Source: Calocera cornea HHB12733
Taxonomy: Eukaryota; Basidiomycota; Dacrymycetes; Dacrymycetales; Dacrymycetaceae
DNA length: 35,632 nucleotides
Direction of reading: 5' to 3'
Assembly: GCA_001632435.1 (NCBI GenBank)
Contig: KV424144.1
Span: 1-35,632 of the forward strand
Shown piece after piece: positions 10,394 to 22,208 of this stretch. The notes under the pieces were generated by a model. That model did not search any database. It had not been told where the DNA came from and was given only the letters and a program-made list of their open reading frames with translations. A program made the translations under genes and the position numbers. How positions within the stretch are numbered: the stretch's first letter is position 1; every line of letters starts with the position of its first letter.

Positions 10394-10808
10394 GTGCGTC
10401 GGCTGACCCACCCGACCCGTATGCAGCTGACGCGGGTCTAGATGTATGCAGATGCAGTGACAATAATTCATTAATATCCGCTCATACTATCCGGAACCCG
10501 CCTACTACTGAGCCGCGCTATGTCGCGTGTCTGCTGTCCGCGGCATCCGGGCTGATTGTCGTGTCTCACTCGCCGTTCCGAACACCCGCCCATGTCGCGG
10601 CCTGGCTGTATGCTGCAACTGACATGTCTGGCTTGGGTAAGTGCCGCGTCACTGAGATCATGGGTCTCGAAGGCGCCGTTGTTTTGCTTATAAGGTGGCC
10701 TCTTCGCCTTCATTCCCTCCATCAACGTCCTGTTCGATACAGCTCACCCTCCTCGTCGCTGGTCGCCTTCACTCCCACGCTCACGCTCACACACAACCAC
10801 ATCTCGCA
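10394..10808. other. Intergenic promoter region of the 209-aa protein gene
   Basis: TTATAAGG at 10688-10695, about 115 nt upstream of the ATG at 10809, is a probable TATA box. It is followed by a C/T-rich leader typical of fungal 5' UTRs. No coding region supported before 10809. Confidence 0.5.
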
Positions 10809-11438
10809 ATGTCCACCTGCTACAACGCCTCCCGCTTCGGCATGTCCATCAGCCCCGACGACCTCAGCAGCCGGCTGCACGAGGTGCACGAGGACATCCT
10901 GCACGCCGCGGTCCACCAGCTCTCGGTCGACGAACGTACCGCCCTTGTCCAATCCCTCCGCCACCTCGCCGCTCGTCTCAACATCACGGCCGAGCTTGCC
11001 TGGTCGATGCGCAGCGGCAAGCCCATCTCGATCCCGCGATCCGCTACGAGCGGCACCACAGCCGGGGACATGATGTACCTGCAGCTGCCGCACACCTACT
11101 CCTCCACGTCAAGCATCTACTCCGCGCTCCGCATGACCGCGACGATGCAAGAGCAGTTCACGCACATCCACACCCTCAAGCTCTCCTATGCCGACATCGA
11201 CTGGCTTGAGGAGCTCGAGATCCGCGCACGGACGCTCGCCTTCGAGTTCCTCACCGAGCTCGCGCCCATGGTCGAGCAAGTTCGTGGCAAGAGAGCGCAG
11301 TTGGGCCTTGTCTCGCCGATGAGCCGCACATGGTCTGACTCGACCACTTCAGCGCTGTCGGATCCTAAACTACCCCCGGACGACTGCTCTTCCAATGACT
11401 CCCTACCTTCGAGTAGCTGGGCTACTCGAGGCTGGTGA
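10809..11438 (+). CDS. Hypothetical 209-aa protein, intronless
   Basis: One uninterrupted frame of 209 aa. I do not recognise a family. The first 60 residues look helical and amphipathic (HEVHEDILHAAVHQLSVDER, ALVQSLRHLAARLN). A second helical block follows (DIDWLEELEIRARTLAFEF, then LTELAPMVEQVRGKRAQLGL). The C-terminus is Ser/Thr/Asp-rich and low complexity. No signal peptide or membrane span. The ATG at 10809 is preferred: the frame opens further upstream to 10695, but that part overlaps the TATA element and is a His/Ala/Ser-rich leader. Strong GC3 bias and a matching TATA/CT-rich leader support a real gene. It converges with the amidohydrolase gene, 217 nt apart. Confidence 0.62.
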   Translation: MSTCYNASRFGMSISPDDLSSRLHEVHEDILHAAVHQLSVDERTALVQSLRHLAARLNITAELAWSMRSGKPISIPRSATSGTTAGDMMYLQLPHTYSSTSSIYSALRMTATMQEQFTHIHTLKLSYADIDWLEELEIRARTLAFEFLTELAPMVEQVRGKRAQLGLVSPMSRTWSDSTTSALSDPKLPPDDCSSNDSLPSSSWATRGW

Positions 11439-11655
11439 AGTCTCATCACCCATCTCCATCTTGCTAGCTAAGAAGTTCAGGGCATCCATTGTATCGATAG
11501 ATACCTACACTGTATCATACTCCACCTGACTTGCACGAGCGTTGTTATACTGCATGGAGGGAACGAAGATCCATTTCAACCCAAGAAAGATATACATTAT
11601 GAATCTATGCAAACAGTCCTTTTTGTGACCCTTTCCTTTTGCGCCATACGAACGA

Positions 11656-13247
11656 TTACCACAGCGGCACCTCAACCTCGAGCCCCGGGATCCTGCTGCG
11701 AACAACACGACCCTCCTTCATGACACCAAGGAGGAACTCGTTCTGGCGGTCAATGATCGTGCAGTCCTTGAGCGGGTCGTCCTTTAGGAAAATGATGTCG
11801 GCAAATGCACCGGGGGCGATGGTGCCGATCTTGCCCTCCATCTTGAGCAACTTGGCCGGGTTCGTCGTCGCCTGCTTGAGCACCGTCGCACTCGGGAGCA
11901 CCTTGGAGCGGACGACGAACTCCTGGGTCTGGAACGCATGCATCACGCCGAGCAGGTCGGAGCCGTAGCACACCGTCACGCCCGCCTTCTCGGCGTTCTG
12001 GATCGCGACCAGCCCGGCGTCGCGCACCATCGCGTTCTTCTCGCGCTGCGAGGGGAGCAGGAACTTCTCGAACGGAGGGTTCATGATGATGCCGTGCACG
12101 GCGAGTGTTGGCGTCAGGTAGATACCCTTCTCCGCCATGAGCTTCGCGGTGGGCTCGTCAAGCAGGTTGCCTGCACCATGGTCAGACATCTCCAGGCTAA
12201 GATGCAGGTGTATGCGTACCATGCTCGATACCGCCGACACCAGCCTCGATGGAGTGCCGGATGCCCTCGTTCGTGTAACAATGGGAGGTCGTGATGATGC
12301 CGCCCATGTTCTTGACGGTAGTTGTGATCGCGACGATCTCCTCCTTCGTGAGCTGGGTCGCCTCAAGCGCGTCGGTGACTGAGCCGACACCTCCGGATGT
12401 CTGCACTCAGGTAAGCATCGCCGGTGGTAAGAGCACCACAAGGCCACTTACGGTTATCTTGATATGGTCCGCACCCATCCTCATCACCTCCCTGGCCGCC
12501 CGGAGCGCCTCCGGCACACCATCAATGAGCCTGCCGAGCCCAGTCCCGCGCACACCGCAGCACCCTTGCTGAGCGTACGGGTCCGTGGAGTCACCATGGC
12601 CACCAGTCTGGGACAGAACGGGCCCACCCTGGAAGAGCCGCGGGCCGGGGAAGAGCCACTGCTCAACCGCTTGAGCTTGCGGCTTGCTGGCGCCGCCGAC
12701 GTCGCGGACGGTGGTGAAGCCTTGGGAGAGCATGTCTGTTCCGGGTTAGTATGCGACTGGGTAGGGGAATGCGGAACGCACTCTTCAGCACCCAGGCAGA
12801 ACGCAGGAGCGCCGTGTCCCTCACGCCGTTGATCGTGTCCACGATGTTCTCGTACCCCGGAACAGCCATGATATGGACATGGCAGTCGATGAGCCCCGGG
12901 CACATATAGAACCCCTTCGCATCGATCACGGTCCCCTGAAGCTCCTCGACCGTCAAGCCGAGGTCGCTCTCCTTGCTAGTCGGCTCGAGGCTCCTGATGA
13001 TCCCTCCGCCCAGCTTGACCGTCACGTCCTTGAGCACCTTCCCGGCCGCGGGGTCGACGACGTTGGCATGCACGAAGATGAGCGGTGTCTGCTCTGGGAG
13101 GGCCCAGGGCTTGGCGGTGATGTCCAGGTCGGGAGGGACGGGGTACTGCACGTGCCGGAGCGTGCTGTGACGCTGGATCGTGGGCACGGCGGGCGCGCCG
13201 CTCGTGTACGCCGCGCCAGGGGGTGCGGTGGTGTTGTAGATCTGCAT
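11656..13247 (-). CDS. Metal-dependent amidohydrolase (imidazolonepropionase-like)
   Basis: Four exons: 13247-12782, 12735-12452, 12400-12220, 12170-11656; introns 46, 51 and 49 nt; 481 aa. The beta-barrel hydrolase marks appear in order: PGLIDCHVHI with the metal-binding HxH at 123-125, GFTTVRDVGG, GADHIKI (bridging Lys candidate), TTSHCYTNEGIRHSIEAGVG, GIEHGNLLDE (His rebuilt next to a splice junction), and YGSDLLG with the final Asp. The C-terminal GKIGTIAPGAFADIIFL strand closes the metallo-dependent hydrolase (PF01979/COG1228) pattern. Relatives hydrolyse cyclic amides or Xaa-Pro dipeptides; the substrate here is not evident. No secretion signal. The frame continues upstream of the ATG only through a GTG, and a GT...AG pair at 13302-13261 could be a 42-nt 5'-UTR intron. 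Confidence 0.93.
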
Positions 13248-13647
13248 ACTGGGGGCCGCTCTACTCAGCTGACTCGCAGCGCGTGGTGTGAATAACACTC
13301 ACTCTGGCTAGACTATGGCGGTCGAGGATAGAGAAGCGGGAGGTGCAATCCGTTGTATGTTGGCGTGTCCATTCGTGTTGGGAGCGAGCAAAGTGACAGT
13401 GACGGGTCGCGGCGGGTCGGGGCCGGTCGAAGCCCGATCGGGAGTACCAACACGCACCAATCGCACCTCACATCCCCTACTTATGAAACTCGCGTGTTCC
13501 GGGGTATCAATCCCCCAGCCATCCCTTTGCCGAATTGATAAGGTTGGAGGGCACAAATGGGGACAGAGCAGTTTATTGTCATTGTAACAACACTACTTTA
13601 CAACACGTTCTTCATTCCTATCCTTGTTCATAGATGCTTAGACGTCC
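13248..13647. other. Intergenic region
   Basis: Promoter and leader of the amidohydrolase gene and 3' flank of BRO1, 400 nt. A possible short 5'-UTR intron (13302-13261, minus) is the only structure I see. Confidence 0.5.
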
Positions 13648-16600
13648 TCAACGACCATAGTAACCCCCTCCCTGCTGCTGGCCATACCCGCCATATCCAT
13701 TCTGCTGCTGAGGCGGCGGAGGTGGAGGATACGCACCCGGGTAAGCCGGCTGCTGACCCGGCGGAGGAGGGTACGCCGGTCCCGGGCTGGGGCGGGGCGG
13801 TTGGTTCCACTGGCCCTGCTGTGGCGGCGGTGCCGGGTATGCGGGGTATGCGGGCTGCTGTGGGGGGGGAGACTGGTAGCTCGGGTAAGGAGAGCTTGTG
13901 GCCGGAGGGGGAGGCATGGAGGGGTATTGAGATTGGCCCGGCGGAGGAGGATACGAGGGCTGACGCTGCGGTGGAGGAGGGAGGGAGGGTTGGCGAGGTG
14001 CCTGCGGCGTTGGCTGAGAAGGGAGAGAAGGGCGTGGAGGCTCCATCGAGAATGCCCCACCAGCAGTGAACAAACCCGAGTAAGGATCAGCAGCCGGTGC
14101 ACGGGCTGGCTGATGGGTAGGAGGTGCAGGGAACGACGGGTATGCTGACGGCGCAGTAGGCGTAGCTGCTGCCCGAACGGGCGACATGGGTGCCTGGGGC
14201 CGAGGTGGCTGCCAGTGGGAGGCCTGCTGAGGAGGAGGTGGCGGACGCTGCGGTATGCCGGCGTCGTGCAGTGACATGCTGCCGAACGTCTTCTCGAGTG
14301 AGCTGGTGGACGGCGGCAGGGGTGGGGTTGGCAGAACAGACGAGCTCGGTGACTGAAGACGGCGCTTCGTCTCCGCCGACGAGATAAGCCGATCCCGTTC
14401 TGCGGCGCGGCTCTTCGTGAACGAGGAAGCATCACGGCGGAGGTTCGAGACCATGTTGTTGAGATCGCCGTAGAACCGCAGACCCTTGCTAATACATGGT
14501 TAATAATACGTCAGAGCGGTGGACACAGTAGGACACACCTAAGTCCGTCCCGAACCTCGGCATATATCTCCCTCACGCGACTGTATCGGCCACCCGACTC
14601 CTTTGCCTTCCTATCCTCCTGTTCCCACTTCCTCGCCCACTCCCTAGCCTGCTTGCCAGTCGTCAGATTCCTCCACAACTCGGCAACTTCTCCGATGAGC
14701 TGTTCCTGGACAGCGAGAGTGGCTGTAATCCGAGACTGATAGGGTCGGAACTTCTCCAGCTCGGCAGTGAAAAGCTGAGAATCCATACCAGGCTGGGATC
14801 GGCGGTTGAGTAGAAGAAGGTGCGAAACATCATCGTCTTGAATCTTCTGCTTAAGGTCCTTCAGGACCTCGCCGCGCTCTCTTCGGACCTTGTTGAGCCG
14901 TCCGACGCGCTCGTCAATTTCCTTGACCTTCGCCTTGACATCGTCCCGAGCACGATCATCGTCATCAATGCTGAGATCGGTGTCGACCAAGTTGATGCTA
15001 TTGCTCCGCTGGACATCCGGCAGTGCTTGACCGGAGAGCAGAGTGGCGACATCGCCTTCTACGGAGGCCCATAGGGAATAGATCTTTGAGTCAGACTCAC
15101 TGGCCGATCTGAACGCATCCCGATTTTCGCGCAGGCGCTGGCGGAGGTCCTTGGTCAATGGCGCAGACGGTTCTTGTGTCCAGAACTCTTGGTATTTGAC
15201 CTAAACGACGTTAAGGTCTGCGAGCGCGGCCGCAAATAAATCACTGGACTCACCCTATTCGCCTCGCAATCCCTTGTTTCGATCTCCAGTTCTCGCTCAA
15301 TAGAGTCCAGATCCTGGCCCACAGCCATCTTGAGCTTGTCGAGCTCAGCAAGCATGTTCCGCACGGTACCCCTCTCCTCCTCGCTCCGGATCTCCGCCTC
15401 GTAGCGATAACGCTCATCTTCTGCCTTGTCCGCTCCTCCAGCTGCAGCCACTCCGCCATCGCCCCAGTCGCGCCATTTAGCAATCTGAGGTCCAATAACA
15501 CCCAGGTCGCGTAGCCCAAGCTCGGCTTCGTCGTCTGCTTCCTGAACGCGGGCGTTTTCTGAACGAACGAGCTTCGCCTTCTCCTCGCTGTAGATACTGG
15601 CGCTCTCGTGGACACCCATGGGTATGAGTCGGGTGAAGAAGTCAGGTCCGATGACCGCCTGAACGTCTGTCGAGGCGTAGATCTCCTGGATAGGGATCGG
15701 AGTGGCTACCGCCAACTTGTCAAGTTGTGGCAAAGCGGCTTCCGAGGGCAGAACAGCGTTGTAAATCAGGTCGTTGTCCTTCGACGCCTGCTCACGAGCA
15801 GCAGTGACGGTGGCCAGGTGCGCCTTGGTGAGCTCTGTGATGCTTGATGACGAATCGGCGGGCAAGGTGGGCGAATAGGACGACAGAGCATATGGCGTGA
15901 ACGAGTTGCACATCCGGTTCGCCTCCTTGGCGAGCGTCTCGGCGACTTGCAGGCGAGCGAGCGCTTCACCATGCTTGGATTCCTTCGTCTCGACTTGCGA
16001 TCGGTAGAAGTGGGCGACGGACATGAAGTACTTCGCCTTGATCTGGATGAGCGACACCCAATTGCGATCGAAGATGCCTCGGCCCATGAAGTCGCGCACT
16101 TCCTCTGCCAGGCCCGTATATAGGAAGCCGGTCTGAGAGGCGATCTTTCCCACGAGCGCATCACTCTTCTTGGTGTCACGACTCTGCTCGAAGAACACTT
16201 CAGTTGCTTGCGCCATCATGATGCCAGTCAGCATCTTGACGACTTCCTTGGAAAGGTCGGTGGATGGCGCATGTAGAAAGTTCTCGTTGATGTAGGTAAG
16301 CAGGCCGGCAGAGGAGCGGAAGTAGTAGAAAGCGCGCTTGATGCCCTCCGGAGAGCCTCGGTGCTGTTGCTGAGCGAGCGTGGAGTGGACAGCGGCGATT
16401 TGGAAGATGACGCATGCCTTCTCGAACGCCAACGATGTTTGGGTGGTCAACTTGGACGTGAATGCATCGTACCTAGAAGGACATGAGGACCAACTCTACC
16501 GCCGGACGTCACCCGCTCACCAAGGGAATGAGACCTTGATCTCAGCAAAGCGCAGTTCTAATAGCTCCAGCTGTCCGAAGTATTTGTACAACAAGTCTCT

Positions 16601-16838
16601 GGCTGAAGGGCATCATGAGCATACATTGAGCATTCGAGGGTATTATATTAGACGCACCAGTCTGGTCGCTGCCTGCTCCCCTGACCGCATCCTGCCTGCA
16701 CCTCTGCAACTGGCCGATCTCGTTGGTGTAGTTGTCCGGGTTGTCACCATACGAGTGTGAGATGGCCTGACGCAGCGGTGTCGTCCAATCCACCTCGTCC
16801 GTCTTCTTCAGCGGTATAGCGATAGTCGGGCTCTGCAT
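13648..16838 (-). CDS. BRO1: BRO1-domain ESCRT-associated protein (Bro1/Alix/Rim20 family)
   Basis: Five exons: 16838-16658, 16602-16521, 16472-15254, 15200-14539, 14488-13648; introns 55, 48, 53 and 50 nt; 994 aa. It begins [18 protein letters not shown] and has the Bro1-domain blocks [47 protein letters not shown] and the [14 protein letters not shown] helix. A central V-domain with long coiled helices follows (about residues 400-740), containing [13 protein letters not shown]. The last 240 residues are a Pro/Gln/Tyr-rich tail with repeated YPPPP and QQPAYP motifs. Bro1 binds ESCRT-III Snf7 on endosomes and recruits the ubiquitin protease Doa4 for cargo sorting; the tail is where such partners dock. 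Length agrees with fungal Bro1. The start is 180 nt from the divergent YIPF gene. Confidence 0.96.
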
Positions 16839-17018
16839 CTTGAATGCCTACTGTGACGAGACGGTAGGAGTCAAGCTGCTGTGGGCGATGCTACGGAGCG
16901 CAGCCAGAGCAGGTGCTCGACTCGCACACCCGGACCGGGTTCAGAGGGCATCGCCACGACAGGCTCACCCTACATCACGACCTGCCTGCGCGTCGTAGCT
17001 CGTCGCCCATCCTCCACG

Positions 17019-18078
17019 ATGTCTGGACAGTATCAAACATTGGACGCCGACGAGGAAGCCCCGCCTCTGGAGTTCAAGTGTGAGTATACTGAACTCTCTC
17101 TCGAGCCATGCTGATCAACCATTGGCAGCGTTCCTCGGCACGACCGATGAAGCTGCGCAACCTGTCCAAGGCGCGACATCATCGCGTCGAGGTGCGTTCT
17201 CTGCACAACCGCAACTGCATGCGCATTGACGTTGCCTATGCAGGCTACACGACGGACCGACCAGTAGTATCAGGCTTCTGGCAAGTCGAGTACTACCAAA
17301 AATGGTTCGACGTGGACACCAACACGGTACGCCGCACTCTGGCCGTTAGTCGCCTCAACTTAACCCCATCCAGGTGCTCAAGCGTTGCCTCATGTCCATG
17401 TATCCAAAAGACCCGCATATAATGGGCCCGGAAGGACCAGACCTGTACGGACCGTTCTGGACCTTAACGACACTCATTCTGTCCCTTTTCGTGTCATCAT
17501 CGCTGGCTTCGTCCGTCTCGTCGTATCTGTCGTCTGAAGCGACCGACTACAACTGGACCCTGCTTAGCGTCGCCGTGTCGCTGGTGTACGCATATGGGCT
17601 GGGTCTGCCTGTAGCGGTATGGGCCGCGTTGACATGGCTGGGTGTGCAAGAGTGCAGTGTTGTGGAGTGTTTGAGCATCTGGGGCTATGCCATGACTGGT
17701 ACGTCGCTTCCTGTATGAGTGCCGTACCTCGATACCAATCACATTTGCAGTCTGGATACCAACTGCCTTGCTATGCATCATTCCGGTACCTTTGCTGCGA
17801 TGGGGTCTCACCTTACTGGCCGCGCTCATCTCGTTAGCGTTCATCATCCGCAATGTCTATCCTATACTGGCGACAGTGAGTTATTCTACCAAACGAGTAC
17901 AAGGCTTGTAGCTGATGATGCGTGACAGGCCGAGGCGAAGTCGGTACGACTGTTCGTGATCGTGTTTGTTGTCATCCATCTGGGCGTTGCGCTCTCCTTC
18001 AAAATTCTCTTCTTCTCCTACTACGTCGTCGAGCCTATCGGCACCGATGAACCAATCCGTAGACTATTGTCTCTGTAA
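17019..18078 (+). CDS. YIPF1/YIPF2-type Yip1-domain Golgi membrane protein
   Basis: Six exons: 17019-17079, 17129-17191, 17244-17326, 17374-17698, 17751-17875, 17929-18078; introns 47-53 nt; 268 aa. The cytosolic N-terminus contains FWQVEYYQKWFDVDT and VLKRCLMSMYPK, then DLYGPFWTLTTLILSLF opens the Yip1 domain, and five hydrophobic spans follow to the C-terminus. The FWxxEYYQxxFDVDT pattern and DLYGPFW are typical of YIPF1/2 (yeast Yip5-like) proteins, which sit in Golgi membranes and interact with Rab GTPases in vesicle traffic. All splice phases agree and the reading frame has no break. The next gene follows on the same strand after 256 nt. Confidence 0.9.
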
Positions 18079-18334
18079 TCACTAACAATACCCAATGCGT
18101 TCATGCACTACCATCCGGCACAGGGACTTGCCGAGCCAGAATCGTCCTCGAGGACAACTGCGTCTCTGCGGCGGTGCGGTCTATTGAATATCAAACCCCT
18201 GTTTCTTCCAACTTCCGAATCCATCAGAAGGTGCGGGTTTACCGTGCCCGCTTTACTGTCTGGCATGACTGGAAATGGTTCTCGTCGGATTTGCACCGTG
18301 CCGTCCTCTCCTTCAGCCTCATTCCTTCTCGACC

Positions 18335-19339
18335 ATGGATAGAAAGGCAAGAAAAGATCCTCGCTCCGCGACCGAGCTGATCACAGACCTCATCCCGCAA
18401 GCTGTCAAACGTAATGCGAACGACGAAGTGCGCCGTTTCGCGGACAACTTGGCACTGGTCTCTTCGCAATGGTACCGTGCAAATAACGGACGAGCAAATA
18501 TACGGCCCTTCGACGACGGCTTTCCATCCGCGGCTGTCTGGGAGCTTCCGCTCGAACGGAAGTCTGCTCTCTTGTACAGCATTGCGGCTCTTTGTTGGAG
18601 GAAAGGCTATCCGAAGGGGACAAAATACTGGCTGGATCGGTTTTGGGAATCTATCCGAGTGTGGCTGACAGGAACGCACCGGCCGAACGCGGGGGAGCAG
18701 CTACCGTTCGCCCTTCCCCATTGGTGGCATCCGCCGTTCGAGCCATGCGAACCCGTCGTCTTACCTAACCTATGGGAGAAAGAGTTTCAAGCCCCTACGC
18801 GCTTTCCGCCCTGGTATCATACGGATTACTATCGCAATCAGGTGCACCAGACCGCTAGCATCGTCGCTGCCCCGGGTGACGTGAGGTTTGGCGGCAACTG
18901 TGTTATCATGCCTGAGGCTCGCATCGTCGTTCGCCCCCATCGATTGAATCCCGAGAGAAAGACGCTGCTTAACTTGGGGAAGTATGTCCTTGTTGGCACT
19001 CAGACCGTGATAGAACCGTCGAGATTGGAGTACAAAGGCAGAGACGTGTACCTGCCCGGTCACATTGGGGACTATACCATAATCGGGATGGGGGCCAAAG
19101 TCAAGGCCTACTACATCGGCAACTTTGTCTCGATCGGCAAGGACAGCATCATCGGTGACAGAGTCATTATCCAGGACGGAGCTCACATTGGCGACGGAGT
19201 GGTGGTACCAGCGGGGACTGTTGTGCCGCGGGATTGTTCATGGACGGGCCAACGACATTGCTTTGCGACCAAGTTCCAGCAACAATACTTTCCTGTCCGA
19301 GACAAGATTCGATCGATGTATGCAGAGCTGTTCTGTTAG
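18335..19339 (+). CDS. Dynactin p25 (DCTN5)-like left-handed beta-helix protein with N-terminal extension
   Basis: One uninterrupted frame, 334 aa. From about residue 163 (DYYRNQVHQTASIVAAPGDV) it follows dynactin subunit p25: hexapeptide-repeat turns such as FGGNCVIMPEARIVVRP, HIGDYTIIGMGAKVKAYYIG, NFVSIGKDSIIGDRVIIQDG and AHIGDGVVVPAGTVVP, ending at a CSWTG segment. In the dynactin complex p25 caps the pointed end of the Arp1 filament and helps bind endosomal cargo. The first 162 residues are not part of normal p25 (about 190 aa) and I do not recognise them; they are rich in Trp and basic residues. The gene has no intron, unlike almost all its neighbours, so it may be a diverged paralogue or retrocopy rather than the main p25 gene. 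Confidence 0.72.
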   Translation: MDRKARKDPRSATELITDLIPQAVKRNANDEVRRFADNLALVSSQWYRANNGRANIRPFDDGFPSAAVWELPLERKSALLYSIAALCWRKGYPKGTKYWLDRFWESIRVWLTGTHRPNAGEQLPFALPHWWHPPFEPCEPVVLPNLWEKEFQAPTRFPPWYHTDYYRNQVHQTASIVAAPGDVRFGGNCVIMPEARIVVRPHRLNPERKTLLNLGKYVLVGTQTVIEPSRLEYKGRDVYLPGHIGDYTIIGMGAKVKAYYIGNFVSIGKDSIIGDRVIIQDGAHIGDGVVVPAGTVVPRDCSWTGQRHCFATKFQQQYFPVRDKIRSMYAELFC

Positions 19340-21670
19340 GGGTGAGGCTGCTGGATCGCACGAGGAACGGTTTGGTCGGATGGTTTCATTTTAGCTTGCC
19401 GCCCTGCGTCTCAGCAACGGCCTTGACAGCAGGATGTATTTGTCGATGCATTGTAATGTCTTACGAGAGTATGTTCATGTCACCCGGCATGGAGGAGTTC
19501 GGCCACGGCCGAACTGAGAGATCGTGCAATCTAGAACGACCCCACGGTGCTCAGAACGATATCGTCCTTCTTTCGGTCCGGGTGAGGGCGGATCGCGTGA
19601 GGCATGCCGTTGCCCGTGGAAGTCCTCATGTGTTGTTAGGGCGCTCCTTCCGCCGCCTCGTGTACCGGGAGCACGCCTCTTTCAGAAGCCACATGCCCCT
19701 ATGGCGCTGCTGCTGGTGCCGCAAAGTCACATCGAACGAATGGCAGGGCTGAAAGATACCGATGGCAGAGTGCGGCCCTCAATGCTAGGGTCTGCCGTGT
19801 GCCTGGTGTCATGTTTGCATTGACGCCGCCGAACGGCCGAACGCATAAGATGGACGCCTCCAATCTCTTCAAGCTGGGGCGTCATTGATATCGATGTAGT
19901 AAGCGGCACGTTTTTCATCGCTAAATTACCTAGTTTAGATCTCCATTTCCCGGATCAGGCGGCACGCCGTCGCCGCTCGAGATCGGGACGCGGACTCGGC
20001 TCTTCGACCAACTGTATGCTCCCAACTGCGTCTTCAAAAACTGCGCTTCTAAATGCCTGTTTCTCGCATTCAGACCGATCCCTAGCACGGCGTGCAGGTC
20101 TCTAACGTGTTCTCCACACGCAGCAGTTCTGGTCGGGGCGAGGCATTGGTACGGCAGTTGCCTTATGGCTGCTTCCGTTCTTGCACTTTTCTCCCGTTTT
20201 GGGGTGCTTTCCGTCCTGATCCTGTACGGGCTTCTCTTCCTCACCACAAAATCCTGGTTTCGCCTCTGATCAAGAGGGAGATTACGGCTTCTGGAAACTG
20301 GACATGCCCTTCTTGCATCTGTGGAATGGAAGGCCACCCTGAGAATGTTAGGCGGCGGGCTGCGCCCATTGATCTGGCACAGAGTCTGGAATTTGAGTCA
20401 GGAATTTGAGCGGCACCACGTCATCATTGTTATGATGGCTTAGCGTGGATAACATTTCTACACCATAGCCCATCTGGAGGGGGTGTCGGATACCCTGACT
20501 TAGAGGTAACACAGAGGCTTGGCCTTGGTTCAGACTTGGGCCCTGTCCCCCGCTTACTGGTTCAGGTCAGAATGTCCTGAATCTCTTCCGGTAAACCCTA
20601 GATAGAGCAATGCTCCCCCGTTTCACACCAAGATCATTTTTCCCATGCCCACGCTTTTGATGATGCATCACGCCGAAGAGCTCGGCCATCATTGGATAAA
20701 CCTTCGTCAGTGGCTGCCTGAGGTACACCCATGAGAGCACAGGAATGCCGCACAAGAGACCGTCCGGCGGGTGTGCTTTGGCATGGAATGCTCGAGACCC
20801 GTCCGTGTGTGGATTGCGGGAGCCGCGACCGGAGGCTAACTGATCGGGCGTGCGGAGATTCGGGAGATAAAATCATTCAAAAGGTCTTGCGAACGGGGCC
20901 GAGTAAGTCCTCACCTTGTAGGGAGTATTCGGACGACTGGGAGTGGAAGGTCAATGTCTTTCGATCTGTGGCAGCTGTCCTGACCATCCAATACAACACC
21001 TTTGGGCGTGGAAGTGAGCAACAAGGAAGTGACATGCAACAAGCGTGTCATTCTCTTTGTTATCATTTATTTAGACCCGGTCAAGTTGTCTTCTAGACGA
21101 TTCGTGAGCTTTGAGGATGGCGTGCTATGATGGACGGGTGCTTCCAGAGATGATAGCCTTTCCGGCTAACAAAAAAGGTGAGATGTCCGTCCATGATCTA
21201 CACCAATCATTGGAAGGTAGAGATCGTTGACCCTGCCTTACTATAACATGGCTGACTGGTGTGAGCTTCGAACACCGGCAAGAGCGGCAAAGGGCCAGTC
21301 TCAACGGCGGACCCCCCTAGGCATCCGCCCGTGAAAGAGAAAGGGCGGCCATGTGGTTGTGCAAGTCGGTTTAGGTCCCGATGGGCCGAGGGTTGGGGGA
21401 CAATTGACACATTATTGTCAGCGAGCAATATTGCACGCGACATGGGACAGCTGGTCCCTGACATGAAAATTCATGAGGGCGAGTTGGGTCGGCCAAAGCC
21501 CCGTCGACCGTGTGCCGGAATTCCCATACTTTCCCCCCCTCGCCGCGAGGCAGGGCTGGCCTACCCGAGTCTATACATGCATTTAAGACCTTTTTGCTTC
21601 AGATACCGTAATGTGATAGTCTAACCGGAGCCCCATCTCTGGCTTAGGGGCTCTCCATCTGGCGCCTCGC
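19340..21670. other. Long stretch without a recognisable gene
   Basis: I see no frame here with family motifs, and no coherent set of exons. Open frames up to about 170 aa exist on both strands (for example around 19234-19752 and 19930-20337), but they lack codon bias and homology. No tRNA-like or rRNA-like element was found. It may hold decayed transposon sequence, which I cannot identify. Confidence 0.5.
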
Positions 21671-21678
21671 TTATATAC
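21671..21678 (+). promoter_or_regulatory. TATA-like element upstream of the Ras-like gene
   Basis: TTATATAC, about 530 nt upstream of the ATG at 22209, followed by a C/T-rich stretch (about 21690-22150) that looks like a long leader or core promoter. The distance implies a long 5' UTR or a 5'-UTR intron if this is the true TATA box. Confidence 0.35.
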
Positions 21679-22208
21679 AATTCCTTCGCCGGCCGCTTGG
21701 CCGCCCCATCCTGACGCCGCCCCCGTCTCCAGCTGTTCACCCGATACCTCCCTTCTTCCCTTGGAAGAAGCCACACACGGCCGTGGACTTGTCCGTGGCA
21801 TGATGCTCACTGAGGGGCTGTTCGCGAGCCCGTCCAGTTTGTGATAGCCTGTCTATCAACCCACCCGGTGCCTGAGTCGCACATTCACGAGCCCTGCGCG
21901 AGGTCGACTCGCCGTCGTCTTCGCACGCTAACGCCTTCCAATCTCTACCTCGCTCTTCCCTCTTGTGGACGCACCCGTGCAGCAGCGCCATCTCTCTCGC
22001 CCTCTCCTCTCCTCCGCCTCGAGGCAAGAACTGTCTTTCCTGCCAGCACGGACGAACCCTCAAAAGCACTCCCTGAGTGCACCCGCATCTGACGAATCTT
22101 CTTCCCCTTCGGTTCTCTGGCACTGTACGACCCGCAACGCACGCTTAGAAGCTTCTCGCAACCGATACCCCCTCCCATTGTCTACTGGATACTGGGATCT
22201 AAACCAAA

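Noticed and set aside
13638..14435. 265-aa Arg/His-rich open frame on the minus strand
   Set aside because: Alternative frame of the repetitive Pro-rich tail of BRO1; open only because of GC-rich low-complexity sequence.
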